Part shown: positions 16,409-26,259 of the stretch, one piece after another
How the letters are laid out: the number at the start of each line of letters is the position of its first letter
How positions within the stretch are numbered: position 1 is the stretch's first letter
NCBI GenBank assembly: GCA_015064685.1
Contig: SVRT01000015.1
Location: 1-52,690 of the forward strand
Source: Oscillospiraceae bacterium
GTDB lineage: Bacteria > Bacillota > Clostridia > Oscillospirales > CAG-272
Direction of reading: 5' to 3'
DNA length: 52,690 bases
Made by a program: the position numbers and the translations under genes
Notes under the pieces: model-generated
Database searches by the model: none
What the model was told of the DNA's origin: nothing
Seen by the model: the letters and a program-made list of their open reading frames with translations, nothing else

Positions 16409-17386
16409 TTAGTCTTTTCTCTGGTAGAACACGAACATCGACATAATTCCCGCTACCGCCGCAAGGATGACGACAACTATAAGGAAGTACATCCAGGACA
16501 TCGCGGTCGATATTTCTGTTCCGTTTGAGGGCATGGTAGCAGGCGCGCTCTCGATATACGACATTACGGTATTGGATTCCGTAGTGAAGGAGTCGATGAT
16601 GGTATAAACTGCGTTTACAAGGATCATCGGGCTTATCATCGGGAAGGTGATCTTCCAGAATGTCTCCCAGCCTGTCGCTCCGTCGATCTTACATGCCTCG
16701 TAGATCGCGGGAGAGATGGACTGAAGTCCTGCCAGGAATATAAGCATCTGTACTCCGGAACGGTTTACTATCGCGTAAATGTCGTTGATTATCTGTACGA
16801 CGTACTCAACCAGCTCTGTTCCTACCTTCATGTTTGAGAAGAGTGTCTCAAAGTCCATTGCGGAGACGATCTCGGATGCGGCACTGGAGCCGGATCCGTC
16901 GTCAATACCGCTTGTTTCGCCCATGTACGAGCCGAGAATGTTGCCCGCCTCGATGGACTCCATAATACCCGTGGAAAGTACAACGGGCAGGAAGAAGATC
17001 GCACGGAATGCCGCGCGTCCTACCATCTTCTGGTTAAGAAGGATCGCCATAAACAGCGAGAACAGCAGGATCGCGGGCACCTCGAACACGAGCTGTCCGA
17101 GTCCGGATATGAGCGTCTGAATGAAGCCCGCATCCGTAAACAGTGCGTATCTGAAGTTTTCAAATCCTATATACTCGAATTCAACTCCACCGCCTGTGAG
17201 CGTTGTCATATCCGAAAACGCAAGCTTGAACGAGTCGAAGAGCATAGGAAGATAAACAAGGATAAATCCTATAAGGAAAGGCAATACGAATACCCAACCT
17301 ACGCGCGCTTTTCTCTTATCGAGTGAAGCGATCTTTCTCTTTTTAGGAGCCTTTACCGCTTTGCTCTGCACAGTCTGTTCAGTCAT
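16409..17386 (-). CDS. Sugar ABC transporter permease, MalF type (second pair)
   Basis: 325 residues with six predicted membrane segments. The EAA loop lies at about 229-249 (YEACKIDGATGWETF). Between the third and fourth segments there is an insertion of about 60 residues (143-205), rich in Gly, Ser and Asp (GIDDGSGSSAASE), predicted to face outward; the partner permease has an insertion too, so the outer mouth of this channel may bind something unusual. The start ATG follows AGGGGGA. It lies 15 nt after the DUF5696-type gene in the same operon. It would import an oligosaccharide together with the 15289-16392 product. Confidence 0.92.
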   Translation of the reverse strand: MTEQTVQSKAVKAPKKRKIASLDKRKARVGWVFVLPFLIGFILVYLPMLFDSFKLAFSDMTTLTGGGVEFEYIGFENFRYALFTDAGFIQTLISGLGQLVFEVPAILLFSLFMAILLNQKMVGRAAFRAIFFLPVVLSTGIMESIEAGNILGSYMGETSGIDDGSGSSAASEIVSAMDFETLFSNMKVGTELVEYVVQIINDIYAIVNRSGVQMLIFLAGLQSISPAIYEACKIDGATGWETFWKITFPMISPMILVNAVYTIIDSFTTESNTVMSYIESAPATMPSNGTEISTAMSWMYFLIVVVILAAVAGIMSMFVFYQRKD

Positions 17387-17401
17387 ATTGATCCCCCTTC
17401 C

Positions 17402-20400
17402 TTAGTTCTTGTGTGCGATCTCAACAAATCCGTATGCAGGTATAGTGTATACGATATCGTTGTACTCGATCTTGATCGCATAGTTGTTATAGTTAAGAAT
17501 AATGGTCTTATAAGCTGTTCCGTCGTCATTTCCGTAAGTTACGGCAATAACGTTCTCGGTCGTATACTTGGACTCCTCCTCCTCAACTATCTCCTCTTCC
17601 TCCTCAGAGTCAAGAAGCTTGTTGATTGCTATACGGTGGAGAATGTCATCGCTGATCGTCTTATCGCTTACGCCCTCGGTGTTCTGGAGGTCGCTTACAA
17701 TACCAAGTATTCTCTCGTTCTCTACAAGCGCGTTGTCCAAGCAGCTCTTGATACACTGGCTATATGTATAACGCTTATACGTTCCGTCCTCGTTTACAGA
17801 GTAGTAGGTCTCGCCGTCCTTGTAGATCTCGGTTCCGTCGTCGAGTGTCTTAAAGAGCTCTCCGTTATAAACGATAGGAGCCTTTTCAACGAATACGCCG
17901 TCGGTTACCTTTGTGTAATAGGTCATCTTACCGTCAACGATAGTAAAGTATACGTTCTTACCGAAGTCATTCTTTACGTTCTCGTATACGGTATGACCGT
18001 TTACTGTTCCGTCCGCGTTACTCTTGTTCTTTTCGTATACCGAGAAGGTACCGTCGTCATTAAGTGTGAGGTACTGGTAGCCTGTCTCGTACGTTCCGTA
18101 GAAGTAAACCTCGTCGTAGGAGGGGAGGATCGTGTAGTAAACCTTGTGTCCGTTGTGCGTGTACTCGGTCTCTGTTCCTACCTTGATCTCCTCTATTCTA
18201 TCCTCAACGATATAATAGTAAGCGGTCTGTGCTCTCTCTACCGCCTGCTTGACGATAAAGGGCATATCTTCTGTTATCTTGATATTTACGAGTGTCTTTT
18301 CCGCACCCTCGATATACTCGATGGTGTAATTCTCGGACTGAGCAAGAACTGCGATCGCTGCCTCAGCAAGTGCAACGTGCTCAAAGGCGGTCTCGTAGTA
18401 TTCCTGGATCTCCTCAAGAGTTGCGGAATCTATCATTGCAACGTTTGTTACAGCGGTTCTTCTTGTCTGTGCAAGAAGGTTCTTTGCCTTTGTTATCTCT
18501 TCCTCGGATACGATATCCTGGTTTTCGATAATGAAGTCGTGCTGTGCAAGTGCGATAACGTAGTTATCAAAACGTCCGCTTTCGGGCTCTGCCGACTTTA
18601 CGATATCCTCGAGAGCATCAACCGCAACGTCTGCTGCGTAGTATGCGTCGAAGCATGCGTAGTCTTCCTCGGTGTATACACCGCTCTTAAGAAGGTTGGT
18701 GTATGAGGAGTACTTTTCATTCTTGTACTTCTCGTAGTAGATACCATAGCAATAGTCGTAATCAAGTGCGAATCCGGAGCTGAGAACTGCATCAAACGCA
18801 TAGTCAGCTGCCTGATATACCTCATATGCCGCAGTCTTTGTGAAGTACTCGTCAATATCTGCGTCGACAAGTGTCTTGTCCATTGCGGCAAGCACGTAGT
18901 TGACTGCTGCAGCCTCTGCAACACCGTAAGCCTCTTTGGCTTCGTTGTACTTAGCCTCAGCGTCGGTCTTATCGATGTCCTTTCTTGCAAGGGTCTGCTC
19001 ATATTCGGTCTTTGTCTTTTCGAACTCGGCAATAACCTTCTCGAAATTGCTTACTCTGAACTTCTCCTTGAAGGTGTTTACACCTGTCTCGAAGGTTCCG
19101 TATGCGGTATCGTACGCAGCCTTTGCTGCAGCAAGATCTGCATCGGGATCAGCGAGAGGATCAAGCTCGTAGTTATTCTTCGCGGTCTCATACGCAGCCT
19201 TTGCCGCCTTGAGAGCCTCAATATTCTGTGTAACTGTTGTCTGATCGAACTTAGCTGCGCTATATGCCTCGATCACGCCCTGGAACTCGGACTTGGATAC
19301 AGATCCGTCCTTGTATCCTGCGATAGCCGTCTTAACGTCGTCTACGCTCTTGGTCTCGAGAGCCGCGAACCACTCGCTGACTATCTCGTCGATAGCTGCA
19401 TCTGCAAGTGTTCCGTCGAGGTATGCTGCAAGCTTTGTCTCAAACTCTGCCTTGAGCTCCTCGTTTGTCTTGCCCTTACTCCAAGCGGTTGCGATGTCCG
19501 CAAGTGCCTCGGTATCAAGCGTGTCGTTAAGATAATACATAATAGCGGTGTCAAGATCGCCTGTATCTACAATAGACGCGCCGTACGCATCGAGAAGAGC
19601 GATATACTCGTCAACGGTGATCTTTCCGGACTTAACGTCTGCCATAGCGTCATCAAGCTTATCCTCAGCGACGTTATCTGCGATCTCGTAAACGATCTGA
19701 GCGTATGCGAGCTTACCCTTTGCATATGCTGCATATGCATCGGTTACCATCTTGTTATAGCTCTTGTAATCTGCGCCAACGAGGGCTGCGGAATACTTTG
19801 CATACTCGGTATCGTAAATTTCAAGGCTCTCTGTAAGTCCGCGGTTGAATACGGTTATTATGTCGTATACCGCGCTCATACGCTCGTAGAGTGCCTTTTC
19901 TGCGGGATCGGAGGATCCCTTAAGGCTTGTTACCTTATAATATTCGCCGTATGCTTCCTTTACGTTCTTGTAGAAGTCGGAATTCTGCATTGCGGAATTG
20001 CTTACTACGTTCATCTGTGTCTTGTAAAGGTCAAGAACTGCGATAACTGCCTCCGCAGCATACTTCTCAGCTACTCTTCCGTTCTCTCTTGCGATATTTG
20101 CCGCGCGCTCAAGCTCCTTCTGGAGAAGCTCTGCTGCGTTCTTCTGCGCCTCGAGAATAGAATCGTACTCGCCGAGTATATCTGTCATAAGCTCGTCTGC
20201 ATCGGGAACTCTTGTTGCGCCCTGAAGGAACTCGTGACCTGTAATGTACTTATCCTGTACGTCGGAGAGAACACCGTTAAGCACGGAATAAGTATCAAGA
20301 ATGTCGTCGCTCCAGATATCGTATCTTATGGAGTAATACTTACTGAGAAGCTCATCCTCCTTGAGAACCTGGGTGTTCTGGTAGGAAAGGATGAAGTAGG

Positions 20401-23197
20401 GGGATGCTCCGTTTTCTATTGCCTTAAGCATCGCGTACTTAAGGTCACCCTCCATGTTGAGAGGATCGCCGGCGAAGCGGATCGAACCGTGGAGAACAAC
20501 TCCAAGGAAGGGTACTGCTTCGGATGCGAAGTTGTAACGTGAGGAATCAAGAGCAACGCCAAGAATGTGGTCTACGTACTTCCAGACGTATGCGTTACCG
20601 CCGTCTGTCATGACCTCATTATAATTCTTGTCAAAGTGCTGGAATGCCTCGATCGTGAAGTCCTTAGCATCCTCGCGGTTATAAGGCTCATCCTCGTCAA
20701 AGTCGGAGTTAAGAGCATGACCGAGAGTTGATACCGAAATACCGAGTACCTCTTCGTATCTCTTAGTGTAATTCTTCGTCAGTTTTTCATAGAAATCCGC
20801 GAAATATGCAGGAGATATTACCATCTCGTAGTAGTTCTCGTACTTCTGCTGAGTTGCACTGTACTGCTTCTTGGAAGCATATCTGCCGTCGATGGTCTGC
20901 GCGTTATGCTTGAGAGCTCTGTGACCGTCAAACATACCGGAATTCATTGTATAAGCGAAGTCAAAATCGGGGAACAATCCAAGATTGTTATTTTCATACT
21001 GATTTACTGTAAATGCAGTATTGAGCAGTCTCTGGAAGCCCTTGTTTCCACCTACTGCCTTTTCAAACTTAAGCTTTCCGGGCATTGTATACTGCATACC
21101 GCCGTTAGCATATCCGGTAAGCTTGAAGTTAATGTTTCTCATTCCCTGACCTGCAAGCTCGTAGTACATCTGCTCAATGTTCTTGAAGGTTGTCAACGGA
21201 GCCATAACGGTTACGGGGATGGAGAGGATCTTTTCTGTTGTCTCTATAGTACCGAACGTCTCGATATAAAGCGGAATATCCTCTGTAAGCTCCTCTTGTG
21301 TGAGCTTGGAGATGATCTGTTTATCTGTGAGATAATCACGGTATGCAACTGCCATACCGAACCAGGATGCATCGTATACGTCCTCCTGCTTCTCAGCATC
21401 GGATAGAGGAATATACTTCATCATATAGTTTCCAACGTATTTACGCTCGGATACTACCGTCCACTCGGAGTTTTCACCAACCGAGATAGAGTCGGAGATG
21501 TTGTAGCTATCCTTAGGTCTGGGAGTAAACTGCATCTTGATGGTATTGTAATCACTAAGCGCACCTGCGTGGTAGGTGGTGAGCGATGCGAGAGCGTCAC
21601 CCTCCTCAATGATACATACGAATCCGCGCTTTTCCACAGATCTTGTGCTGACTGTCTTGGATGTGGGAATGAATACATCGCCGTAGAGCTTAACGATCTC
21701 GTCGTAGGAAATAGCCTCACCGTTTGCGTCGGTAAGCTCACCTCTTCCCTTTTCGTGGTATACCTTATAGAGATTCTCGACCTGACCGTTACAGAAATTA
21801 ACAGTCTCGCCGTCAAGATGTGCCTGGATAGCATCAACGATGTTTCCTGCGATCTTGGAGGTATACTCTACGTTACCCTCGCTATCGTACTTTTCGTAGT
21901 TGTAGAAAACAGTCTCTTCAACTATTCCGAATACGGGGTATCTGATTGTCTTCTGGTATGTTCCGGTGATCTCGTGGTATGCAAAGTCGGTTCCGTACAC
22001 CTTACCGCTGACCGCACGGGTCTGGTTGGTATTGAGTGACTGGAAATCGAAGAGTGTACCCGAGCCGTCCGGGAAGAAGTTATATCCCTCATACGCGCTG
22101 TTACCTGCGCCCATATAAGGAAGGATTTCGATATTCTCAAGTGTGTAGAGAGACTCGTTGAAACGGATACCGTTTGCGGGAAGTCTTACGGAAAGACCGT
22201 CATCCTCTACCTTATACTCAAGTGCCATTCTGAATACGGGGGGATTAGCATCGTCCGACTTATACTCTGTAAGGATATGGTCGTACTCGAGCTCCTCGTA
22301 CGTATACTCGGGGCAATACTTTGTAATGATCGCCTCTGCGTTTGTAAGCTCCTTCTCACTCGCATCGGGGTCAAATACGTATACAGGCATAGTCTCAACG
22401 ATCGGGAATTTCTTAAGAGCTCTTGCGTACTGAGCGTCCGAGCTGATAAGGTCATCGTAAAGACCGCCGTAGGTGTTTTCCATATTTGTACGGTCTGAAG
22501 GTCTGAGATCAAGCTTATCTACCGAATAAACCATGAAGTAGGAAAGCATTTTCTGGACTTCAAACACGTCTGTGTTAGTTGATCTGGGGTTATAGAGCTC
22601 CTCACCGAACACCTCAAGGAGAGGGGTAAGGATCATTTCCTCAAATCTTTCCATGGAAATGAGTCGGGGAACAAGGATCTTGCTCTGCTCACGTCCGATG
22701 GTGTACTCTACGCGGATACCGCCCTTGATATTCTCAACAACGATCTGTCCGCGCTCTGCTGCCTCCTCGAAGCTTGTAAAGATTCTTTCCTGACCCTCGG
22801 AGTCCGTAAAGGTTACGATGATCTGGGAAAGGATCTCAAACTTTGTTGCCTCGTTACCTGTGGAGGTTGCAACGTCATAGGGGTTTGTGAAAAGCTTCTC
22901 GCCTGTGTTTTTATTTACGTAGGCAACTTCACCGCTGCCTTCGTCAACGTAGAGGCAAATTCCACCCTTGCTGTAAGCAAGATCCATGGTTGCAAGCTTT
23001 TCCTCGGGTGTTGCGAAATACTTGTTTACATAATCTACCGGCTCTTTGGACTTCTTGTTCTCTTCTGTTTCGGTCTCTGTCTCTGCCTCGGTCTCACCGT
23101 CAGCAGCGAAAACGTTAACCGTGAAGAGTACTGCAAGAGCGCCCAATATCATAACGACAGTTAAGAGCATCGATATTAACTTAAATATATTTTTCAT
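17402..23197 (-). CDS. Giant secreted DUF5696-type protein
   Basis: 1931 residues with a signal peptide (about 1-32, ending VNVFAADG) and an acidic TE-repeat linker. Residues roughly 50-1000 match my recollection of the DUF5696 family: GNSAYEGYNFFPDGSGTLFDF-like block split around FFPDGSG, then VYGTDFAYHE, DIPLYIETFG and HGSIRFAGDPLN. The last third of that part looks like a TIM barrel related to glycoside hydrolases, but I cannot assign catalytic residues. About residues 1010-1550 are Ala/Lys/Glu-rich helices, probably coiled coil, unlike the shorter family members I know. About 1600-1931 is a Tyr-rich beta region. No anchor is visible at the C-terminus. It lies 26 nt after the NHL/YIP1 gene and 15 nt before a permease gene. 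The function of the family is unknown; a role in glycan handling at the surface is inferred from context. Confidence 0.82.
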   Translation of the reverse strand: MKNIFKLISMLLTVVMILGALAVLFTVNVFAADGETEAETETETEENKKSKEPVDYVNKYFATPEEKLATMDLAYSKGGICLYVDEGSGEVAYVNKNTGEKLFTNPYDVATSTGNEATKFEILSQIIVTFTDSEGQERIFTSFEEAAERGQIVVENIKGGIRVEYTIGREQSKILVPRLISMERFEEMILTPLLEVFGEELYNPRSTNTDVFEVQKMLSYFMVYSVDKLDLRPSDRTNMENTYGGLYDDLISSDAQYARALKKFPIVETMPVYVFDPDASEKELTNAEAIITKYCPEYTYEELEYDHILTEYKSDDANPPVFRMALEYKVEDDGLSVRLPANGIRFNESLYTLENIEILPYMGAGNSAYEGYNFFPDGSGTLFDFQSLNTNQTRAVSGKVYGTDFAYHEITGTYQKTIRYPVFGIVEETVFYNYEKYDSEGNVEYTSKIAGNIVDAIQAHLDGETVNFCNGQVENLYKVYHEKGRGELTDANGEAISYDEIVKLYGDVFIPTSKTVSTRSVEKRGFVCIIEEGDALASLTTYHAGALSDYNTIKMQFTPRPKDSYNISDSISVGENSEWTVVSERKYVGNYMMKYIPLSDAEKQEDVYDASWFGMAVAYRDYLTDKQIISKLTQEELTEDIPLYIETFGTIETTEKILSIPVTVMAPLTTFKNIEQMYYELAGQGMRNINFKLTGYANGGMQYTMPGKLKFEKAVGGNKGFQRLLNTAFTVNQYENNNLGLFPDFDFAYTMNSGMFDGHRALKHNAQTIDGRYASKKQYSATQQKYENYYEMVISPAYFADFYEKLTKNYTKRYEEVLGISVSTLGHALNSDFDEDEPYNREDAKDFTIEAFQHFDKNYNEVMTDGGNAYVWKYVDHILGVALDSSRYNFASEAVPFLGVVLHGSIRFAGDPLNMEGDLKYAMLKAIENGASPYFILSYQNTQVLKEDELLSKYYSIRYDIWSDDILDTYSVLNGVLSDVQDKYITGHEFLQGATRVPDADELMTDILGEYDSILEAQKNAAELLQKELERAANIARENGRVAEKYAAEAVIAVLDLYKTQMNVVSNSAMQNSDFYKNVKEAYGEYYKVTSLKGSSDPAEKALYERMSAVYDIITVFNRGLTESLEIYDTEYAKYSAALVGADYKSYNKMVTDAYAAYAKGKLAYAQIVYEIADNVAEDKLDDAMADVKSGKITVDEYIALLDAYGASIVDTGDLDTAIMYYLNDTLDTEALADIATAWSKGKTNEELKAEFETKLAAYLDGTLADAAIDEIVSEWFAALETKSVDDVKTAIAGYKDGSVSKSEFQGVIEAYSAAKFDQTTVTQNIEALKAAKAAYETAKNNYELDPLADPDADLAAAKAAYDTAYGTFETGVNTFKEKFRVSNFEKVIAEFEKTKTEYEQTLARKDIDKTDAEAKYNEAKEAYGVAEAAAVNYVLAAMDKTLVDADIDEYFTKTAAYEVYQAADYAFDAVLSSGFALDYDYCYGIYYEKYKNEKYSSYTNLLKSGVYTEEDYACFDAYYAADVAVDALEDIVKSAEPESGRFDNYVIALAQHDFIIENQDIVSEEEITKAKNLLAQTRRTAVTNVAMIDSATLEEIQEYYETAFEHVALAEAAIAVLAQSENYTIEYIEGAEKTLVNIKITEDMPFIVKQAVERAQTAYYYIVEDRIEEIKVGTETEYTHNGHKVYYTILPSYDEVYFYGTYETGYQYLTLNDDGTFSVYEKNKSNADGTVNGHTVYENVKNDFGKNVYFTIVDGKMTYYTKVTDGVFVEKAPIVYNGELFKTLDDGTEIYKDGETYYSVNEDGTYKRYTYSQCIKSCLDNALVENERILGIVSDLQNTEGVSDKTISDDILHRIAINKLLDSEEEEEIVEEEESKYTTENVIAVTYGNDDGTAYKTIILNYNNYAIKIEYNDIVYTIPAYGFVEIAHKN

Positions 23198-23223
23198 TTA
23201 TATATCACTCTCCTATCTGTGCG

Positions 23224-25365
23224 TTATATTCTGTATCTTATCTCGGTAATGATATTCGTAATAAGGCTGACCATCTTTCCAACGAGTGTTGAGAAGAGCA
23301 ATGCCAGGAACATGATGAATACCATTCCGACAAGAGTACCCGCGATCGTGATTATATTTTTACCCATCGTATAGTCATGCGTTACCTGCGTGCCGAAGAC
23401 GATAAGGATTCCGAGCCAGATAAATGAAAGCGTCGAGATAAATCCGATGATATCGATCTCCGCGTTGGTGCAGACGTTCGAAAGGAGTGTTACGGGTATA
23501 AGAAGAAGCGGTACGGGAACCAAGCTGTACGAGCAAGCGATGAAGATATCCTTAAAGCTTCCCTCACCCTCGAACAAGGTGGTAAGACACCAGTTCGATA
23601 TGATAAAGAGGAAGAGAGGAACCAATACTCCGATGACCTGTACCCAGATCGATGCATAAGTTCCTTCGGGATTCATAAGATATCCCTGTCCGATTGACTG
23701 GTAGAAGAACGCGAGAATAGTTACTGCTATGAATACTATCGATGCTCTTACCGAGCCGCGCTTTTCGTGCTTAAGATCCCAGAATCCGTCGAACGGATGG
23801 AGGATTACGTAGAATCCGTAAGCAAGCTCCTCGCCGAAGGTCTTTTTCTTTCCGGACGTTGTTGCTTTCTTATTTACCTTATTGATAAACTTGGAGCAAA
23901 TGATGAATGCTGCGATTATCGCTACGATGATCAGGATAAGAACGAGGAAGTAATCTGCCATCCAGATCCTTCTGATCTCCTGGAAGGATTTTGACCAGTT
24001 TTCTGTGTCGTATGCTGCCTCGAAGTACTCGAGCGACTCCTCGTATTCACCGTTGAGGTACATTGCCTGACCGATTCCGACGTATGCTGCGTCGAAGTTC
24101 GAGTTACGCTTAAGAACCTCTGTCCACTGGTTGATCGCCAGTGTGAAATCACGGTCGTTCTCTGCGGCTATAGCCGAAATGAGAATATCACCGTAATCTG
24201 TTCTGTTAAATACTGTTATAGACTTTGTTGTCTTATCGAGGACGAGCATCTTATCGTCCTGATACGTGATAGCCTCGATACCCTCGAGGTTACCGATCAT
24301 AGTTCCCTTATCTCCGAACGCGAAGAGAAGGTTACCGTTGGAATCGTAGGTGTAGATTCTCTGTCTCTTCTCGTCGATGATAGACCAGGTTCCCTCAGGT
24401 CCGACTGCTACGTCGGTGATCGTTGAAGCACCTGTGATATCGTCCTTTGTAAGAGAGGAGAAGTCTACCTCACCCGCAGGCGGCCAGAAGCCGTTACGTC
24501 TCATGATCTCGTCACCGTTGGTGTTGAGCATCTTAACGGGCATGTACTTACCGTCTGTGGACTTGCTTGTGATAGCGCTCTCTACCGATGCAGCGTCGAT
24601 ACCCGACGTTGTTACGTAGATAAAGCCATCCGCGTCGATTGTGATATTATTGAACTCAGTGGAGACGTTTTCCTCCTGCTGAGCCTTCTGATCATCGTTC
24701 TGGAATCTTCTCCAGATGATCTCCCAAGCGGTAAGCGTTGTCGCCTGAGCTCCGATGAATCCTGTGAACTCACCGTTCTCTGTCATAACGATGATACCCT
24801 GGTATGTACCCGAGGATACGACGAAGAGTCTGTTATACTGGTCGACTGCGATAGCGACCGGCTTATAAAGCGAATTATCTCCGAAAAGGTTTGAGGTAGG
24901 AGCCTCGATGATCTTTACGAACTCACCGTTACGGTCGAATACGACGATTCTTCCCTTACCTGTATCACATACCCAGATGCGATCCTTGGTGATGAACACA
25001 CCCTGGGGTGCGCTTAGAGAGTCCTTAACTCCCTTGTCGTTTACAAAGCTGTTTATTATGAAATTCTGCTTGTAGTAGCGGTTAAGGCAGACTATTCTGT
25101 TATTACCCGCATCAGCGATATACACGTTACCCTTATCGTCTGTAACGAGGTCGCTGGGGTTATTGAGCTCTGTGGTAAGACCCATATACTTTGAGGTAAT
25201 GATCGTAGGATCTGCCGTATAAGCATCGGGAGAATAGAGTGCGTAGCCACTGATAGAATACGTGTAGGTCTGGTATGCTGAGCTTGCGCTTACACCCATG
25301 ATCACACAGGAGGCAAGCATAATTATAACAAACAAGCCGCAAAGTATTTTTGCCGATGTTTTCAT
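23224..25365 (-). CDS. NHL-repeat / TPR / YIP1-domain membrane protein
   Basis: About 713 residues from ATG 25365 (AGGAGG 10 nt upstream; TTG at 25371 is an alternative). A signal sequence or signal anchor (1-28) is followed by an extracytoplasmic NHL-type beta-propeller (about 50-370) with repeats such as DDKGNVYIADAGNNRIVCLN and DRIWVCDTGKGRIVVFDRNG. A TPR-like helix pair follows (AAYVGIGQAMYLNGEYEESL), then a membrane helix near 480-500 and a YIP1-family domain with five membrane segments (about 535-710). The architecture puts the propeller outside and YIP1 in the membrane. It sits between the first permease pair and the DUF5696-type gene with short gaps, so it is probably a dedicated accessory of this transporter. 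Its biochemical role is unknown. Confidence 0.85.
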   Translation of the reverse strand: MKTSAKILCGLFVIIMLASCVIMGVSASSAYQTYTYSISGYALYSPDAYTADPTIITSKYMGLTTELNNPSDLVTDDKGNVYIADAGNNRIVCLNRYYKQNFIINSFVNDKGVKDSLSAPQGVFITKDRIWVCDTGKGRIVVFDRNGEFVKIIEAPTSNLFGDNSLYKPVAIAVDQYNRLFVVSSGTYQGIIVMTENGEFTGFIGAQATTLTAWEIIWRRFQNDDQKAQQEENVSTEFNNITIDADGFIYVTTSGIDAASVESAITSKSTDGKYMPVKMLNTNGDEIMRRNGFWPPAGEVDFSSLTKDDITGASTITDVAVGPEGTWSIIDEKRQRIYTYDSNGNLLFAFGDKGTMIGNLEGIEAITYQDDKMLVLDKTTKSITVFNRTDYGDILISAIAAENDRDFTLAINQWTEVLKRNSNFDAAYVGIGQAMYLNGEYEESLEYFEAAYDTENWSKSFQEIRRIWMADYFLVLILIIVAIIAAFIICSKFINKVNKKATTSGKKKTFGEELAYGFYVILHPFDGFWDLKHEKRGSVRASIVFIAVTILAFFYQSIGQGYLMNPEGTYASIWVQVIGVLVPLFLFIISNWCLTTLFEGEGSFKDIFIACSYSLVPVPLLLIPVTLLSNVCTNAEIDIIGFISTLSFIWLGILIVFGTQVTHDYTMGKNIITIAGTLVGMVFIMFLALLFSTLVGKMVSLITNIITEIRYRI

Positions 25366-25385
25366 TATCAACTTTCCTCCTTAAA

Positions 25386-26258
25386 TTAGTCTTTCATTCC
25401 GCTCGATCCCATTGTTTCAACAATGTTAGACTGCGAGAATACGAATACGAGGATCGGAACGAGCATCATTACGACCTGAGCCGCTGCAGACGCGCCCGCA
25501 CGCTTGATTCCTCCTGCGGTGATCTGTCCGATCGCGTAGTTGAGAGATTTGAGCTGCTCCGAGTGGATATACATCGAAGCACCTGCGTTCCAGAGTCCCT
25601 GGAACGAATAAACGATAAGTGTGAGCCACGCGGGCTTAACCATAGGCATTGCTATGATCCAGTATGTACGAAGCTCTCCCGAGCCGTCAAGTCTCGCGGA
25701 CTCGAGGACTGTATCGGGAACGTTGGTATCCATGAACTGCTTCATAAGGTAAAGACCGAGTGTCGAGCCCCATGCGGGAACGATGATCGCAAGGTAGGTA
25801 TCGAGCCAACCGAACGCACTCATTATAATAAATGAAGTAATTCCTGTAACCGTTGAGTGGAACATAAGGGATGTCTGAACTGTTTTGAACATCGCCTTGC
25901 CGCCCGGGAACTTGATCTTTGCCATGGTGTATGCCGCCAGAGAGGCGATGAACAGGTGTCCGAACGTACCCATAACAGAGGTGAATACTGTGTTAAAGAT
26001 ATATCTTGAGAAAGGAACCCAAGAGATATTCATAAGGGAGAAGAGGTCTCCGAAGTTTTTGAGCGTAGGGCTCATAACGAAGAATCTGGGGGGATACATC
26101 CAAAGCTCGTCAAGGGGCTTGAGTGACTGCATTACAACGTATACCATAGGAAGGAACATGAATGCGCCAAGCAATACGAGCAATATCGTGATACCCGCGT
26201 CGCCTCCGGCAGAGCGTGCGAATACGACTTTATGGTTTCTTGTTCTTAATCTTGCCAT
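25386..26258 (-). CDS. Carbohydrate ABC transporter permease, MalG type (first pair)
   Basis: 290 residues from the ATG at 26258, which follows AGGTAGG by 8 nt and lies one base after the stop of the upstream permease gene; a GTG three codons earlier overlaps that gene. Six membrane segments and the EAA loop LESARLDGSGELRTYW are present. It is the partner of the MalF-type permease encoded just upstream and would form the channel served by the large solute-binding protein. Its length is normal, unlike the second-pair MalG protein. Confidence 0.93.
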   Translation of the reverse strand: MARLRTRNHKVVFARSAGGDAGITILLVLLGAFMFLPMVYVVMQSLKPLDELWMYPPRFFVMSPTLKNFGDLFSLMNISWVPFSRYIFNTVFTSVMGTFGHLFIASLAAYTMAKIKFPGGKAMFKTVQTSLMFHSTVTGITSFIIMSAFGWLDTYLAIIVPAWGSTLGLYLMKQFMDTNVPDTVLESARLDGSGELRTYWIIAMPMVKPAWLTLIVYSFQGLWNAGASMYIHSEQLKSLNYAIGQITAGGIKRAGASAAAQVVMMLVPILVFVFSQSNIVETMGSSGMKD

Positions 26259-26259
26259 A

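Noticed and set aside
17411-18706. 431-codon plus-strand frame opposite the DUF5696-type gene, and similar ones at 26365-27237 and 29709-30674
   Set aside because: Antisense shadows of minus-strand genes with clear signal peptides or membrane motifs.
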